Of a stretch of 12,971 nucleotides of DNA, positions 1-5,884 are shown one piece after another; within the stretch, counting starts at the first letter, position 1, and each line of letters starts with the position of its first letter. Below the pieces are notes generated by a model, which made no database searches, was not told where the DNA came from, and worked only from the letters and a program-made list of their open reading frames with translations. The DNA is from Pseudomonadota bacterium. Lineage in GTDB: Bacteria > Pseudomonadota > Gammaproteobacteria > Xanthomonadales > Xanthomonadaceae. Position numbers and translations under genes: made by a program. The stretch covers positions 1 through 12,971 of the forward strand of contig JAEXLY010000067.1 in NCBI GenBank assembly GCA_023444765.1, read 5' to 3'.

Positions 1-14
1 CGAGCAAGGCATAA
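1..14 (+). CDS. rplC: 50S ribosomal protein L3, C-terminal end only (partial)
   Basis: The first bases read Ser-Lys-Ala followed by TAA at 12–14 in the frame beginning at base 3. Xanthomonad L3 proteins, as I remember them, end in Ala-Ser-Lys-Ala, and L3 is the standard gene before L4 in S10 operons. Only these last codons are in the window, so the identification rests on position and three residues. The stop lies 12 nt before the rplD start, and the rplD SD overlaps it. Confidence 0.7.
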
Positions 15-26
15 GGAGAGATGACG

Positions 27-632
27 ATGGAACTCGCCATCAACGGTAGCAACGACAAACTGTCCGTCTCCGACGCGATCTTCGGCCGCGAGTTCAGCGA
101 GGACCTGGTCCACCAGGTCGTCGTTGCCTACCGCAATGCCGGTCGCGCCGGGACCAAGGCGCAGAAGACCCGCGCCGCAGTCAACGGCACCCCCAAGAAG
201 TCGAAGAAGCAGAAGGGCGGCGGCGCCCGTCACGGCGCCCTGACGGCCCCGATCTTCGTCGGCGGCGGCGTGACCTTCGCGGCCAAGCCCCGCAGCTTCG
301 CGCAGAAGGTCAACCGCAAGCAGTATCGCGCCGCCATGGCCGTGATCCTGTCCGAGCTCAACCGCCAGGGTCGCATCACGGTCGTCGAGTCGTTCGACAT
401 CGACGCGCCGAAGACCGCCGGCCTGGTCACGAAGCTCAAGGATTTCGACCTGGGCAAGCGCCCGCTGATCGTCACCGAGGACGCGTCGGAGAACCTGTAT
501 CTGTCCGCGCGCAACCTGCCGTACGTGCAGGTGCGTGACGTGCAGGGCCTGGACCCGGTCGCGCTGGTCGGCGCCGACAGCGTGCTGGTCACCACCGAAG
601 CGGTGAAGAAGATCGAGGAGTGGCTGGCATGA
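27..632 (+). CDS. rplD: 50S ribosomal protein L4
   Basis: L4 binds 23S rRNA domain I early in assembly, and its long loop reaches the wall of the peptide exit tunnel. In E. coli L4 also represses its own S10 operon. The product is 201 aa, the same as E. coli. I chose ATG 27 (MELAINGS) over the in-frame ATG at 21, because family members begin MEL and the AGGAG at 14–18 is 8 nt from 27 but only 2 nt from 21. LVHQVVVAYRNAGR (27–40) and AQKTRA (45–50) match the family. The tunnel loop (about 57–82) is unusual: it reads KKSKKQKGGGARHG where most bacteria have KKPWRQKGTGRARSG, and it is one residue shorter. The gene overlaps rplW by 4 nt (ATGA), which suggests translational coupling. Confidence 0.97.
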   Translation: MELAINGSNDKLSVSDAIFGREFSEDLVHQVVVAYRNAGRAGTKAQKTRAAVNGTPKKSKKQKGGGARHGALTAPIFVGGGVTFAAKPRSFAQKVNRKQYRAAMAVILSELNRQGRITVVESFDIDAPKTAGLVTKLKDFDLGKRPLIVTEDASENLYLSARNLPYVQVRDVQGLDPVALVGADSVLVTTEAVKKIEEWLA

Positions 633-928
633 ACGACGCCAAGCTCTATGAAGTGATCCGTGCGCCGCGCGTGTCCGAAAAGACCGCGCGCCTGCAGGAA
701 GTGTCCAACCAGTATGCGTTCGAAGTGTCGAGGGACGCGACCAAGGCCGACATCAAGGCCGCGGTCGAGAAGCTCTTCGACGTCAAGGTGCAGGCAGTCA
801 ACGTGGTCAACGTGAAGGGCAAGAGCAAGTCCTTCCGTTTCCGCCAGGGCAGCCGTGGCAACTGGCGCAAGGCGTACGTGACGCTGGCCGAGGGCCAGTC
901 GATCGACGTGATCAACGCGACGGCCTGA
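629..928 (+). CDS. rplW: 50S ribosomal protein L23
   Basis: L23 sits at the tunnel exit on the 50S surface and is the docking point for trigger factor and SRP. The 99-aa product begins MNDAKLYEVIRAPRVSEK. Glu17 in the VSEK motif corresponds to E. coli Glu18, the trigger factor contact. KAAVEKLFDVKVQAVNVVNVKGK and the C-terminal WRKAYVTLAEGQ are typical. The start is ATG 629, inside the rplD stop (ATGA), with GAGGAG at 615–620 eight nt upstream. An in-frame GTG at 620 would add only MAG, but it lies within that SD, so it is unlikely. Confidence 0.97.
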   Translation: MNDAKLYEVIRAPRVSEKTARLQEVSNQYAFEVSRDATKADIKAAVEKLFDVKVQAVNVVNVKGKSKSFRFRQGSRGNWRKAYVTLAEGQSIDVINATA

Positions 929-938
929 GGAAGCTCCC

Positions 939-1766
939 ATGCCATTGATGAAGTTCAAGCCCACGTCCCCCGGTCGCCGCAGCGCGGTCCGCGTGGTGAC
1001 GCCCGACCTGCACAAGGGTGCGCCGCACGCGGCGCTCGTCGAGAAGCAGGGCAAGACCGGTGGCCGCAACCACCACGGCCGCATCACCACCCGTCACATG
1101 GGCGGTGGCCACAAGCAGCACTACCGCATCATCGACTTCAAGCGCGACAAGGAAGGCATTCCGGCGCGCGTGGAGCGGATCGAGTACGATCCCAACCGCA
1201 CCGCGCACATCGCGCTGCTGTGCTACGTCGATGGCGAGCGCCGCTACATCATCGCTCCCAAGGGCCTGAAGGCCGGCGACCAGGTGATCGCGGGCAACGA
1301 CGCCCCGATCAAGGCCGGCAACACCCTGCCGCTGCGCAACATCCCGGTCGGCTCCACGGTGCACTGCATCGAGATGAAGCCGGGCAAGGGCGCGCAGATC
1401 GCCCGTGCCGCCGGCGCCGGCGTGCAGCTGGTCGCTCGCGAGGGCGTTTACGCGCTGATCCGCCTGCGTTCGGGCGAGATGCGCAAGGTCCCGGCGGAGT
1501 GCCGCGCCACCATCGGCGAGGTCGGCAACGTCGAGCACAACCTCGAGAAGCTGGGCAAGGCCGGTGCCAAGCGCTGGCGCGGCGTCAAGCCGACCGTCCG
1601 CGGTGCGGCGATGAATCCGGTCGACCACCCGCACGGTGGTGGCGAGGCGAAGGCCGGCCAGGGCAACCCGCACCCGGTCACCCCGTGGGGCGTGCCGACC
1701 AAGGGCTACAAGACGCGCAAGAACAAGCGCACCCAGCAATTCATCGTGCGCGATCGCAGGAGTTAA
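939..1766 (+). CDS. rplB: 50S ribosomal protein L2
   Basis: L2 is a primary 23S rRNA binder needed for subunit joining and peptidyl-transferase activity. The product is 275 aa (E. coli 273). The N-terminal half has the OB-fold region (GGRNHHGRIT, KQHYRIIDFKRDK, VERIEYDPNRTAHIALLCY). The C-terminal half has the SH3-like region and the invariant MNPVDHPHGGGEA. Asp229 and His230 match E. coli Asp228 and His229 near the catalytic centre. ATG 939 follows a TGAGGAAG SD at 926–933. A second ATG at 948 is further from the SD, and family proteins begin MPLMKFKP. It lies 10 nt after rplW and 6 nt before rpsS. Confidence 0.98.
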   Translation: MPLMKFKPTSPGRRSAVRVVTPDLHKGAPHAALVEKQGKTGGRNHHGRITTRHMGGGHKQHYRIIDFKRDKEGIPARVERIEYDPNRTAHIALLCYVDGERRYIIAPKGLKAGDQVIAGNDAPIKAGNTLPLRNIPVGSTVHCIEMKPGKGAQIARAAGAGVQLVAREGVYALIRLRSGEMRKVPAECRATIGEVGNVEHNLEKLGKAGAKRWRGVKPTVRGAAMNPVDHPHGGGEAKAGQGNPHPVTPWGVPTKGYKTRKNKRTQQFIVRDRRS

Positions 1767-1772
1767 TCGGCC

Positions 1773-2042
1773 ATGGCACGTTCACTGAAGAAGGGCCCGT
1801 TCGTGGACCACCACCTGATCAAGAAGGTGGAAGCGGCGGGCAACACCAAGAAGCCGATCAAGACCTGGTCGCGCCGTTCGATGATCCTGCCGGAGATGGT
1901 GGGCTTCACGATCGCCGTCCACAACGGCAAGAACCACATCCCGGTGCTGGTCAACGAGAACATGGTTGGCCACAAGCTCGGCGAATTCGCGTTGACGCGG
2001 ACCTTCAAGGGTCACGGCGGCGACAAGAAGTCGGGCAGGTAA
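1773..2042 (+). CDS. rpsS: 30S ribosomal protein S19
   Basis: S19 forms a complex with S13 in the 30S head and contacts the A-site finger and tRNA region. The 89-aa product begins MARSLKKGPFVDHHLIKKV. It carries the core motifs KTWSRRSMILPEMVG, TIAVHNGKNHIPV, MVGHKLGEFALTRTF and a lysine-rich end. E. coli S19 is 92 aa. AGGAG at 1758–1762, inside the end of rplB, is 10 nt before ATG 1773. The gene lies between rplB and rplV as in all S10 operons. Confidence 0.98.
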   Translation: MARSLKKGPFVDHHLIKKVEAAGNTKKPIKTWSRRSMILPEMVGFTIAVHNGKNHIPVLVNENMVGHKLGEFALTRTFKGHGGDKKSGR

Positions 2043-2052
2043 GGAGCGCACG

Positions 2053-2445
2053 ATGGACAAGGCAACACGAGCCAAGCACGAAGAAGCCAAGCGCGCGCGC
2101 TCCGAGATCAACACGCGGACCGCCGTGCTGCGCACGGCCCGCATCTCGCGGCTGAAGGCGCGCCTGGTCGCAGACCAGGTCCGCGGCCTGCCGGCCGAGC
2201 GTGCGGTGAACCTGCTCAAGTTCTCGGACAAGAAGGCGGCCGCGCTGATCAAGAAGCTGGTCGAATCGGCGATCGCCAACGCGGAGAACAACGCCGGCGC
2301 CGATATCGACGAGCTGAAGATCGCCACCATCACCGTCGACGAAGGTCCGCTGCTGAAGCGCTTCATGGCGCGCGCCAAGGGCCGCGGCACGCGCATCCTC
2401 AAGCGCACCAGCCACATCACCGTCGTCGTGGGAGAGGGCAAGTAA
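2053..2445 (+). CDS. rplV: 50S ribosomal protein L22 with N-terminal extension
   Basis: L22 spans all six 23S domains, and its beta-hairpin lines the exit tunnel opposite L4. The family core starts near residue 25 (VLRTARISRLKARLVADQVRG) and continues with NLLKFSDKKAA, ANAENNAGADIDELK and the hairpin VDEGPLLKRFMARAKGRG. The product is 130 aa, against about 110 in E. coli and, as I recall, in Xanthomonas. The excess is an N-terminal charged segment of about 20 residues (MDKATRAKHEEAKRARSEIN). The start is well supported: AAGGAG at 2041–2046, just after the rpsS stop, is 6 nt from ATG 2053. The only inner alternative is a GTG at Val25, whose upstream sequence has no SD. The stop is 1 nt from the rpsC start. 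Confidence 0.96.
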   Translation: MDKATRAKHEEAKRARSEINTRTAVLRTARISRLKARLVADQVRGLPAERAVNLLKFSDKKAAALIKKLVESAIANAENNAGADIDELKIATITVDEGPLLKRFMARAKGRGTRILKRTSHITVVVGEGK

Positions 2446-2446
2446 T

Positions 2447-3187
2447 ATGGGTCACAAAGTTCATCCCACCGGCATTCGCCTCGGCATCGCCAAGGACTGG
2501 AATTCCAAGTGGTACGCCGGCAAGAAGGAATACGCCGGTTACCTGGCCGCCGATCTCAAGGTCCGCGAGATGCTGCGCAAGCGGCTTGCCGCCGCGGGCA
2601 TCAGCAAGATCCTGATCGAGCGTCCCGCCAAGACCGCGCGCGTGACGATCCACACCGCCCGCCCGGGCGTGGTGATCGGCAAGCGCGGCGAGGACATCGA
2701 GAAGCTGCGCAAGGACGTCAGCGAGATGATGGGCGTCCCCGCCCACATCAACGTGACCGAAGTGCGCAAGCCCGAACTGGACGCGCAGCTGGTCGCCGAG
2801 TCGATCGCGCAGCAGCTCGAGCGCCGCATCATGTTCCGTCGCGCCATGAAGCGCGCGGTGGGCAACGCGATGCGGCTGGGCGCGCTGGGCATCAAGGTCA
2901 ACGTCGCCGGCCGCCTCAACGGCGCCGAGATCGCGCGGTCGGAGTGGTACCGCGAGGGTCGCGTGCCGCTGCACACGCTGCGCGCCGACGTCGACTACGG
3001 CTTCGCCGAGGCCAAGACGACCTACGGGATCATCGGCATCAAGACCTGGATCTACAAGGGCGAGATCTTCGATTTCAGCCAGGTGGGCCAGGAGAAGCAG
3101 GACGATTCGCCGCGTGGCGAGCGTGGCGACCGCGGTGACCGCGAGCGCCCGCGTGGCCCGCGTCGCGACCGCGAGGCGAGGGACTAA
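2447..3187 (+). CDS. rpsC: 30S ribosomal protein S3
   Basis: S3 lies at the mRNA entry channel of the 30S head and takes part in unwinding incoming mRNA. The product is 246 aa (E. coli 233). It begins MGHKVHPTGIRLGI. The KH domain has GVVIGKRGEDIEKLRK (GKRG at 78–81), and the C-terminal domain has RRAMKRAVGNAMRLGALGIKV. Arg131, Arg132 and Lys135 fall at the E. coli helicase positions. The last 30 or so residues are a low-complexity tail of Arg, Asp, Glu and Gly (RGERGDRGDRERPRG). The SD is GGAGAGG at 2431–2437. The start is 1 nt after the rplV stop, so coupling is likely. Confidence 0.98.
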   Translation: MGHKVHPTGIRLGIAKDWNSKWYAGKKEYAGYLAADLKVREMLRKRLAAAGISKILIERPAKTARVTIHTARPGVVIGKRGEDIEKLRKDVSEMMGVPAHINVTEVRKPELDAQLVAESIAQQLERRIMFRRAMKRAVGNAMRLGALGIKVNVAGRLNGAEIARSEWYREGRVPLHTLRADVDYGFAEAKTTYGIIGIKTWIYKGEIFDFSQVGQEKQDDSPRGERGDRGDRERPRGPRRDREARD

Positions 3188-3190
3188 ACC

Positions 3191-3604
3191 ATGCTGCAAC
3201 CCAAGCGAACCAAATACCGCAAGATGCACAAGGGCCGCAACGACGGCCTGGCGTGGAGCGGCAACGCCGTCAGCTTCGGCGAGTACGGCCTGAAGTCCAC
3301 CGCGACCGGCCAGCTGACCGCGCGCCAGATCGAGGCCGGCCGCCGTTCCATCAGCCGCCACGTCAAGCGCGGCGGCAAGATGTGGATCCGCGTGTTCCCC
3401 GACAAGCCGATCACCAAGAAGCCGATCGAAGTCCGCATGGGCTCGGGCAAGGGTGGCGTGGAGTACTGGGTCGCGCAGATCCAGCCCGGCCGCATGATCT
3501 ACGAGATCGAGGGCGTGAGCGAGGAAGTGGCGCGTGAAGCGTTCCGCCTGGCCGCGGCCAAGCTCTCGGTGACCACCACTTTCGTGACCCGGACGGTGCG
3601 CTGA
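3191..3604 (+). CDS. rplP: 50S ribosomal protein L16
   Basis: L16 binds near the A site and the base of the L7/L12 stalk and helps tRNA accommodation. The product is 137 aa (E. coli 136). It starts MLQPKRTKYRKMHKGRNDG, with LTARQIEAGRR, IRVFPDKPITKKP and GSGKGGVEYWVAQIQPGR following. Arg82 in EVRMGSG matches E. coli Arg81, which YcfD-type oxygenases hydroxylate; whether that occurs here is unknown. GAGGGA at 3178–3183 is 7 nt before ATG 3191. The stop TGA (3602–3604) overlaps the rpmC ATG by one base. Confidence 0.98.
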   Translation: MLQPKRTKYRKMHKGRNDGLAWSGNAVSFGEYGLKSTATGQLTARQIEAGRRSISRHVKRGGKMWIRVFPDKPITKKPIEVRMGSGKGGVEYWVAQIQPGRMIYEIEGVSEEVAREAFRLAAAKLSVTTTFVTRTVR

Positions 3605-3792
3605 TGGCGACGACCAAGGAACTGCGCGGCAAGTCCGCGGACGAGCTGCAGGCCCACCTGGTGGAGCTGCAGAAGGAACGTTTCGCCCTGCGCATGCAGA
3701 AGGCGACCGGCCAGCTGACCAAGACCCACGAGTCGCGCCGCGTGCGTCGCGAGATCGCGCGTGTGAACACGCTGCTGTCGGCGAAGAAGTAA
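3604..3792 (+). CDS. rpmC: 50S ribosomal protein L29
   Basis: L29 is a small helical hairpin protein beside L23 at the tunnel exit. The product is 62 aa (E. coli 63) and shows the family pattern: KELRGKSADELQAHLVELQKERFALRMQ, then TGQLTKTHESRRVRREIARVNTLL. The ATG at 3604 shares its A with the rplP stop (TGATG). The upstream SD is weak, so translation probably depends on coupling to rplP. Confidence 0.97.
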   Translation: MATTKELRGKSADELQAHLVELQKERFALRMQKATGQLTKTHESRRVRREIARVNTLLSAKK

Positions 3793-3803
3793 GGCATACG
3801 ACC

Positions 3804-4067
3804 ATGAACAACAGCGAAAAGAAGCAGAACACGGTCCAGGGCCGGGTGGTCAGCGACAAGATGGACAAGACGGTCACCGTCCTGGTCGAGCGCAACGTCA
3901 AGCACGCGCTGTACGGCAAGTACATCCGCCGCTCGACCAAGCTGCACGCCCACGACGCCGACAACACCGCGAAGGAAGGCGATATCGTCCGCCTCGTGGA
4001 AGTGGCCCCCATTTCCAAGACCAAGAACTGGCGCGTGGTCGAGATCGTCGCCCGCGCGGCCGAGTAA
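3804..4067 (+). CDS. rpsQ: 30S ribosomal protein S17
   Basis: S17 is an OB-fold primary binder of the 16S 5' domain. The product is 87 aa (E. coli 84). The beta-barrel is visible as TVQGRVVSDKMDKTVTVLVER, then the H-x-x-Y-G-K-Y segment KHALYGKYIRRSTKLHAHD, and GDIVRLVEVAPISKTKNWRVVEIV. TAAGG just upstream (3790–3794) serves as SD, about 9 nt from ATG 3804. In E. coli this is the last gene of the S10 operon; here rplN follows after only 15 nt. Confidence 0.97.
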   Translation: MNNSEKKQNTVQGRVVSDKMDKTVTVLVERNVKHALYGKYIRRSTKLHAHDADNTAKEGDIVRLVEVAPISKTKNWRVVEIVARAAE

Positions 4068-4082
4068 CGGAGGACGCTTCCC

Positions 4083-4451
4083 ATGATCCAGATGCAGAGC
4101 CACCTCGACGTGGCGGACAACTCCGGTGCCAAGGAAGTGATGTGCATCAAGGTGCTCGGCGGCTCCAAGCGCCGTTACGCCGCGATCGGCGACATCATCA
4201 AGGTTTCGGTCAAGGACGCGATCCCGCGCGGCAAGGTCAAGAAGGGCGAGGTCTACGACGCCGTCGTGGTGCGCACCCGCAAGGGCGTGCGTCGTGCGGA
4301 CGGTTCGCTGATCCGCTTCGACGGAAACGCCGCCGTGTTGCTGAACAACAAGCAGGAGCCGATCGGTACCCGCATCTTCGGGCCGGTGACCCGCGAGCTG
4401 CGTACCGAGAAGTTCATGAAGATCGTCTCGCTCGCTCCCGAAGTGCTGTGA
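4083..4451 (+). CDS. rplN: 50S ribosomal protein L14
   Basis: L14 sits at the 50S interface, forms intersubunit bridges and is the target of the silencing factor RsfS. The product is 122 aa, close to the E. coli length. It begins MIQMQSHLDVADNSGAKEV, and has CIKVLGGSKRRYAAIGDII, VKDAIPRGKVKKGEV, VVVRTRKGVRR and the C-terminal TRELR and FMKIVSLAPEVL. A very strong SD, GGAGGA at 4069–4074, stands 8 nt before ATG 4083. The 15-nt spacer after rpsQ leaves no space for a distinct spc promoter. Confidence 0.98.
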   Translation: MIQMQSHLDVADNSGAKEVMCIKVLGGSKRRYAAIGDIIKVSVKDAIPRGKVKKGEVYDAVVVRTRKGVRRADGSLIRFDGNAAVLLNNKQEPIGTRIFGPVTRELRTEKFMKIVSLAPEVL

Positions 4452-4469
4452 GCGGAGAGGACAAAGACC

Positions 4470-4781
4470 ATGGCTAATCGAATCAAGAAGGGCGACCAGG
4501 TGGTCGTCATCGCCGGCCGCGACAAGGGCAAGACCGGCGAAGTGGTGCGCGTGCTCGGCGAGAAGGTCGTCGTGTCGAACATCAACATCGTCAAGCGCCA
4601 CACCAAGCCCAACCCGCAGGCCGGCCAGCCCGGCGGCGTGATCGAGCGCGAGTCGCCGATCCACGCGTCCAACGTGATGCTGTTCAACCCGGCCACCGGC
4701 AAGGGCGAACGCGTCGGTACCAAGGTGCTCGAGGATGGACGGCGGCTGCGCGTGTTCCGCTCGAGTGGCGAGGCGGTCTGA
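4470..4781 (+). CDS. rplX: 50S ribosomal protein L24
   Basis: L24 starts 50S assembly and lies near the tunnel exit. The product is 103 aa (E. coli 104). The N-terminal KOW motif is clear (KKGDQVVVIAGRDKGKTGEVV, residues about 5–26). It is followed by NIVKRHTKPNPQAGQPGG, IERESPIHASNVMLFNP and a final TKVLEDGRRLRVFRSSGEAV. GGAGAGG at 4454–4460 is well spaced from ATG 4470. Its stop codon lies in the loop of a hairpin (4772–4793) that stretches into the rplX–rplE spacer. Confidence 0.97.
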   Translation: MANRIKKGDQVVVIAGRDKGKTGEVVRVLGEKVVVSNINIVKRHTKPNPQAGQPGGVIERESPIHASNVMLFNPATGKGERVGTKVLEDGRRLRVFRSSGEAV

Positions 4782-4793
4782 GAAGACCCCGCC
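4772..4793 (+). promoter_or_regulatory. GNRA-loop hairpin over the rplX stop codon
   Basis: GGCGGTCT (4772–4779) pairs with AGACC and GCC (4784–4793), leaving a two-base CC bulge at 4789–4790 and a GAGA tetraloop at 4780–4783. The stop TGA (4779–4781) forms the top of the stem and the loop. In E. coli, S8 represses spc mRNA by binding at this same rplX–rplE junction. I do not see the conserved S8 core from 16S helix 21, so a regulatory role is only suggested by position. Confidence 0.35.
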
Positions 4794-4814
4794 TGATCCC
4801 CAGGAAAGAAGACA

Positions 4815-5357
4815 ATGACGACCCGTCTGGAAAAGTTCTACAAGGATGAAGTCGTGCCGAAGCTCATGGAGCAGTTCGGCTACGACAACATCATGCAGGT
4901 GCCGCGCCTGACCAAGATCACGCTCAACATGGGCGTGGGCGAGGCCGCCGCCAACAAGAAGATCCTCGAGAACGCGACCGCCGACATGGCGAAGATCAGC
5001 GGCCAGAAGCCGCTGGTGACCAAGTCGCGCATCTCGGTGGCTTCGTTCAAGATCCGCGACGGCTGGCCGATCGGCTGCAAGGTCACCCTGCGCCGCGCGA
5101 AGATGTACGAGTTCCTCGACCGCCTGGTCAACGTCTCGCTGCCGCGCGTGCGCGACTTCCGCGGCGTGTCGGCCCGCTCGTTCGACGGCCGCGGCAACTA
5201 CAACATGGGCGTGAAGGAACAGATCATCTTCCCGGAGATCGATTTCGACCAGGTGGACGCGGTGCGCGGCATGGACATCGCCATCACCACGACCGCCAAG
5301 ACCAACGCCGAAGCCAAGGCCCTGCTCGAGGCCTTCCGCTTCCCGTTCCGCAACTGA
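4815..5357 (+). CDS. rplE: 50S ribosomal protein L5
   Basis: L5 carries 5S rRNA with L18 and L25 in the central protuberance and touches the P-site tRNA. The product is 180 aa (E. coli 179). Family motifs appear in order: LEKFYKDEVVPKLMEQFGY, VPRLTKITLNMGVGEA, ISGQKPLVTKSRISVASFK, GWPIGCKVTLR, PRVRDFRGV, GRGNYNMGVKEQIIFPEI and the final EAKALLEAFRFPF. AGGAAAG at 4802–4808 precedes ATG 4815. The 33-nt spacer from rplX is the widest in the first block and holds most of the hairpin described at 4772. Confidence 0.98.
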   Translation: MTTRLEKFYKDEVVPKLMEQFGYDNIMQVPRLTKITLNMGVGEAAANKKILENATADMAKISGQKPLVTKSRISVASFKIRDGWPIGCKVTLRRAKMYEFLDRLVNVSLPRVRDFRGVSARSFDGRGNYNMGVKEQIIFPEIDFDQVDAVRGMDIAITTTAKTNAEAKALLEAFRFPFRN

Positions 5358-5367
5358 GGAAACAGAT

Positions 5368-5673
5368 ATGGCGAAGACCTCCATGGTCAACCGCGAGGCC
5401 AAGCGTGCCAAGCTGGTGAAGAAGCACGCCGCCAAGCGCGCCGAGCTGAAGAAGATCATCTCCAGCCCGACTGCGGGCTATGAGGAGAAGATCGAGGCCG
5501 CGACCAGGCTGCAGAAGCTGCCGCGCGACTCGTCTCCGGCCCGGCAGACGACCCGCTGCGCGATGAGCGGCCGTCCCCGCGGCGTCTACGCGAAGTTCGG
5601 CCTTGGCCGCAACATGCTGCGCCAGGCCACGATGCGCGGCGACGTGCCGGGCCTGCGCAAGGCCAGCTGGTAA
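5368..5673 (+). CDS. rpsN: 30S ribosomal protein S14 (zinc-free form)
   Basis: S14 binds in the 30S head next to S3, S10 and S19. The product is 101 aa, the long form, with no CxxC pairs (a single Cys in TTRCAMSGRPRG), so it is the zinc-independent type found in E. coli. MAKTSMVNREAKRAKLVKK, KLPRDSSPARQTTRC, YAKFGLGRNMLRQ and the C-terminal GLRKASW are diagnostic. GAGGA at 5356–5360 overlaps the rplE stop, 7 nt before ATG 5368. A 211-nt non-coding spacer follows. Confidence 0.98.
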   Translation: MAKTSMVNREAKRAKLVKKHAAKRAELKKIISSPTAGYEEKIEAATRLQKLPRDSSPARQTTRCAMSGRPRGVYAKFGLGRNMLRQATMRGDVPGLRKASW

Positions 5674-5684
5674 GAGGCAGGTGC

Positions 5685-5704
5685 GGCCCGCCGGCAGGCG
5701 GGTC
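5685..5704 (+). terminator. GC-rich hairpin after rpsN, possible attenuator
   Basis: GGCCCGCC (5685–5692) pairs with GGCGGGTC (5697–5704) around a GGCA loop: 8 bp with one G·U. It lies 11 nt after the rpsN stop. No T-run follows, so it is not a classical intrinsic terminator. It could slow polymerase or protect the 3' end of the upstream mRNA. Confidence 0.4.
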
Positions 5705-5771
5705 GGGCGCCACCGCGGCGGCTGCGTTGCGGTGGATGCGGCGAAAGCGCCCCACGGGCGCTTCGGTCGTA

Positions 5772-5777
5772 TATAAT
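5772..5777 (+). promoter_or_regulatory. Candidate internal promoter (-10) upstream of rpsH
   Basis: An exact TATAAT sits in a GC-rich spacer, in the context GTATATAATCG, 108 nt before the rpsH start. No good -35 hexamer is present at 16–18 bp spacing (bases 5748–5755 are C-rich) and there is no TG extension, so the match is one-sided. A transcript would begin near 5784. The rest of the spacer holds a small hairpin, CCCGC/GCGGG (5788–5792 with 5797–5801), and a perfect 10-bp palindrome TTTCGCGAAA (5844–5853). A weaker pair, TTGCGA (5803) with GACAAT (5827), is also visible. Confidence 0.5.
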
Positions 5778-5884
5778 CGCCGGCTTGCCCGCGTCAGCGG
5801 GTTGCGACAGCCCGGCCCCGGCCGGTGACAATCCAGAACAGATTTTCGCGAAAGCGGATATCGGTGCACTCATAAGGAACTCCC

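Noticed and set aside
21..26. ATG 21 as the rplD start
   Set aside because: The SD is only 2 nt away. ATG 27 has 8-nt spacing and gives the conserved MEL start.
2417..5459. Very long antisense open frames (583 and 682 codons) on the minus strand opposite rpsC–rplE
   Set aside because: They lie wholly antisense to universally conserved genes, have biased Ala/Arg/Leu/His/Asp-rich composition and no SD or domain. GC-rich codon use leaves few stops on the opposite strand.
5685..5704. Classical Rho-independent terminator after rpsN
   Set aside because: The stem is good, but no T-run follows, and spc genes continue downstream. Kept only as a possible attenuator.
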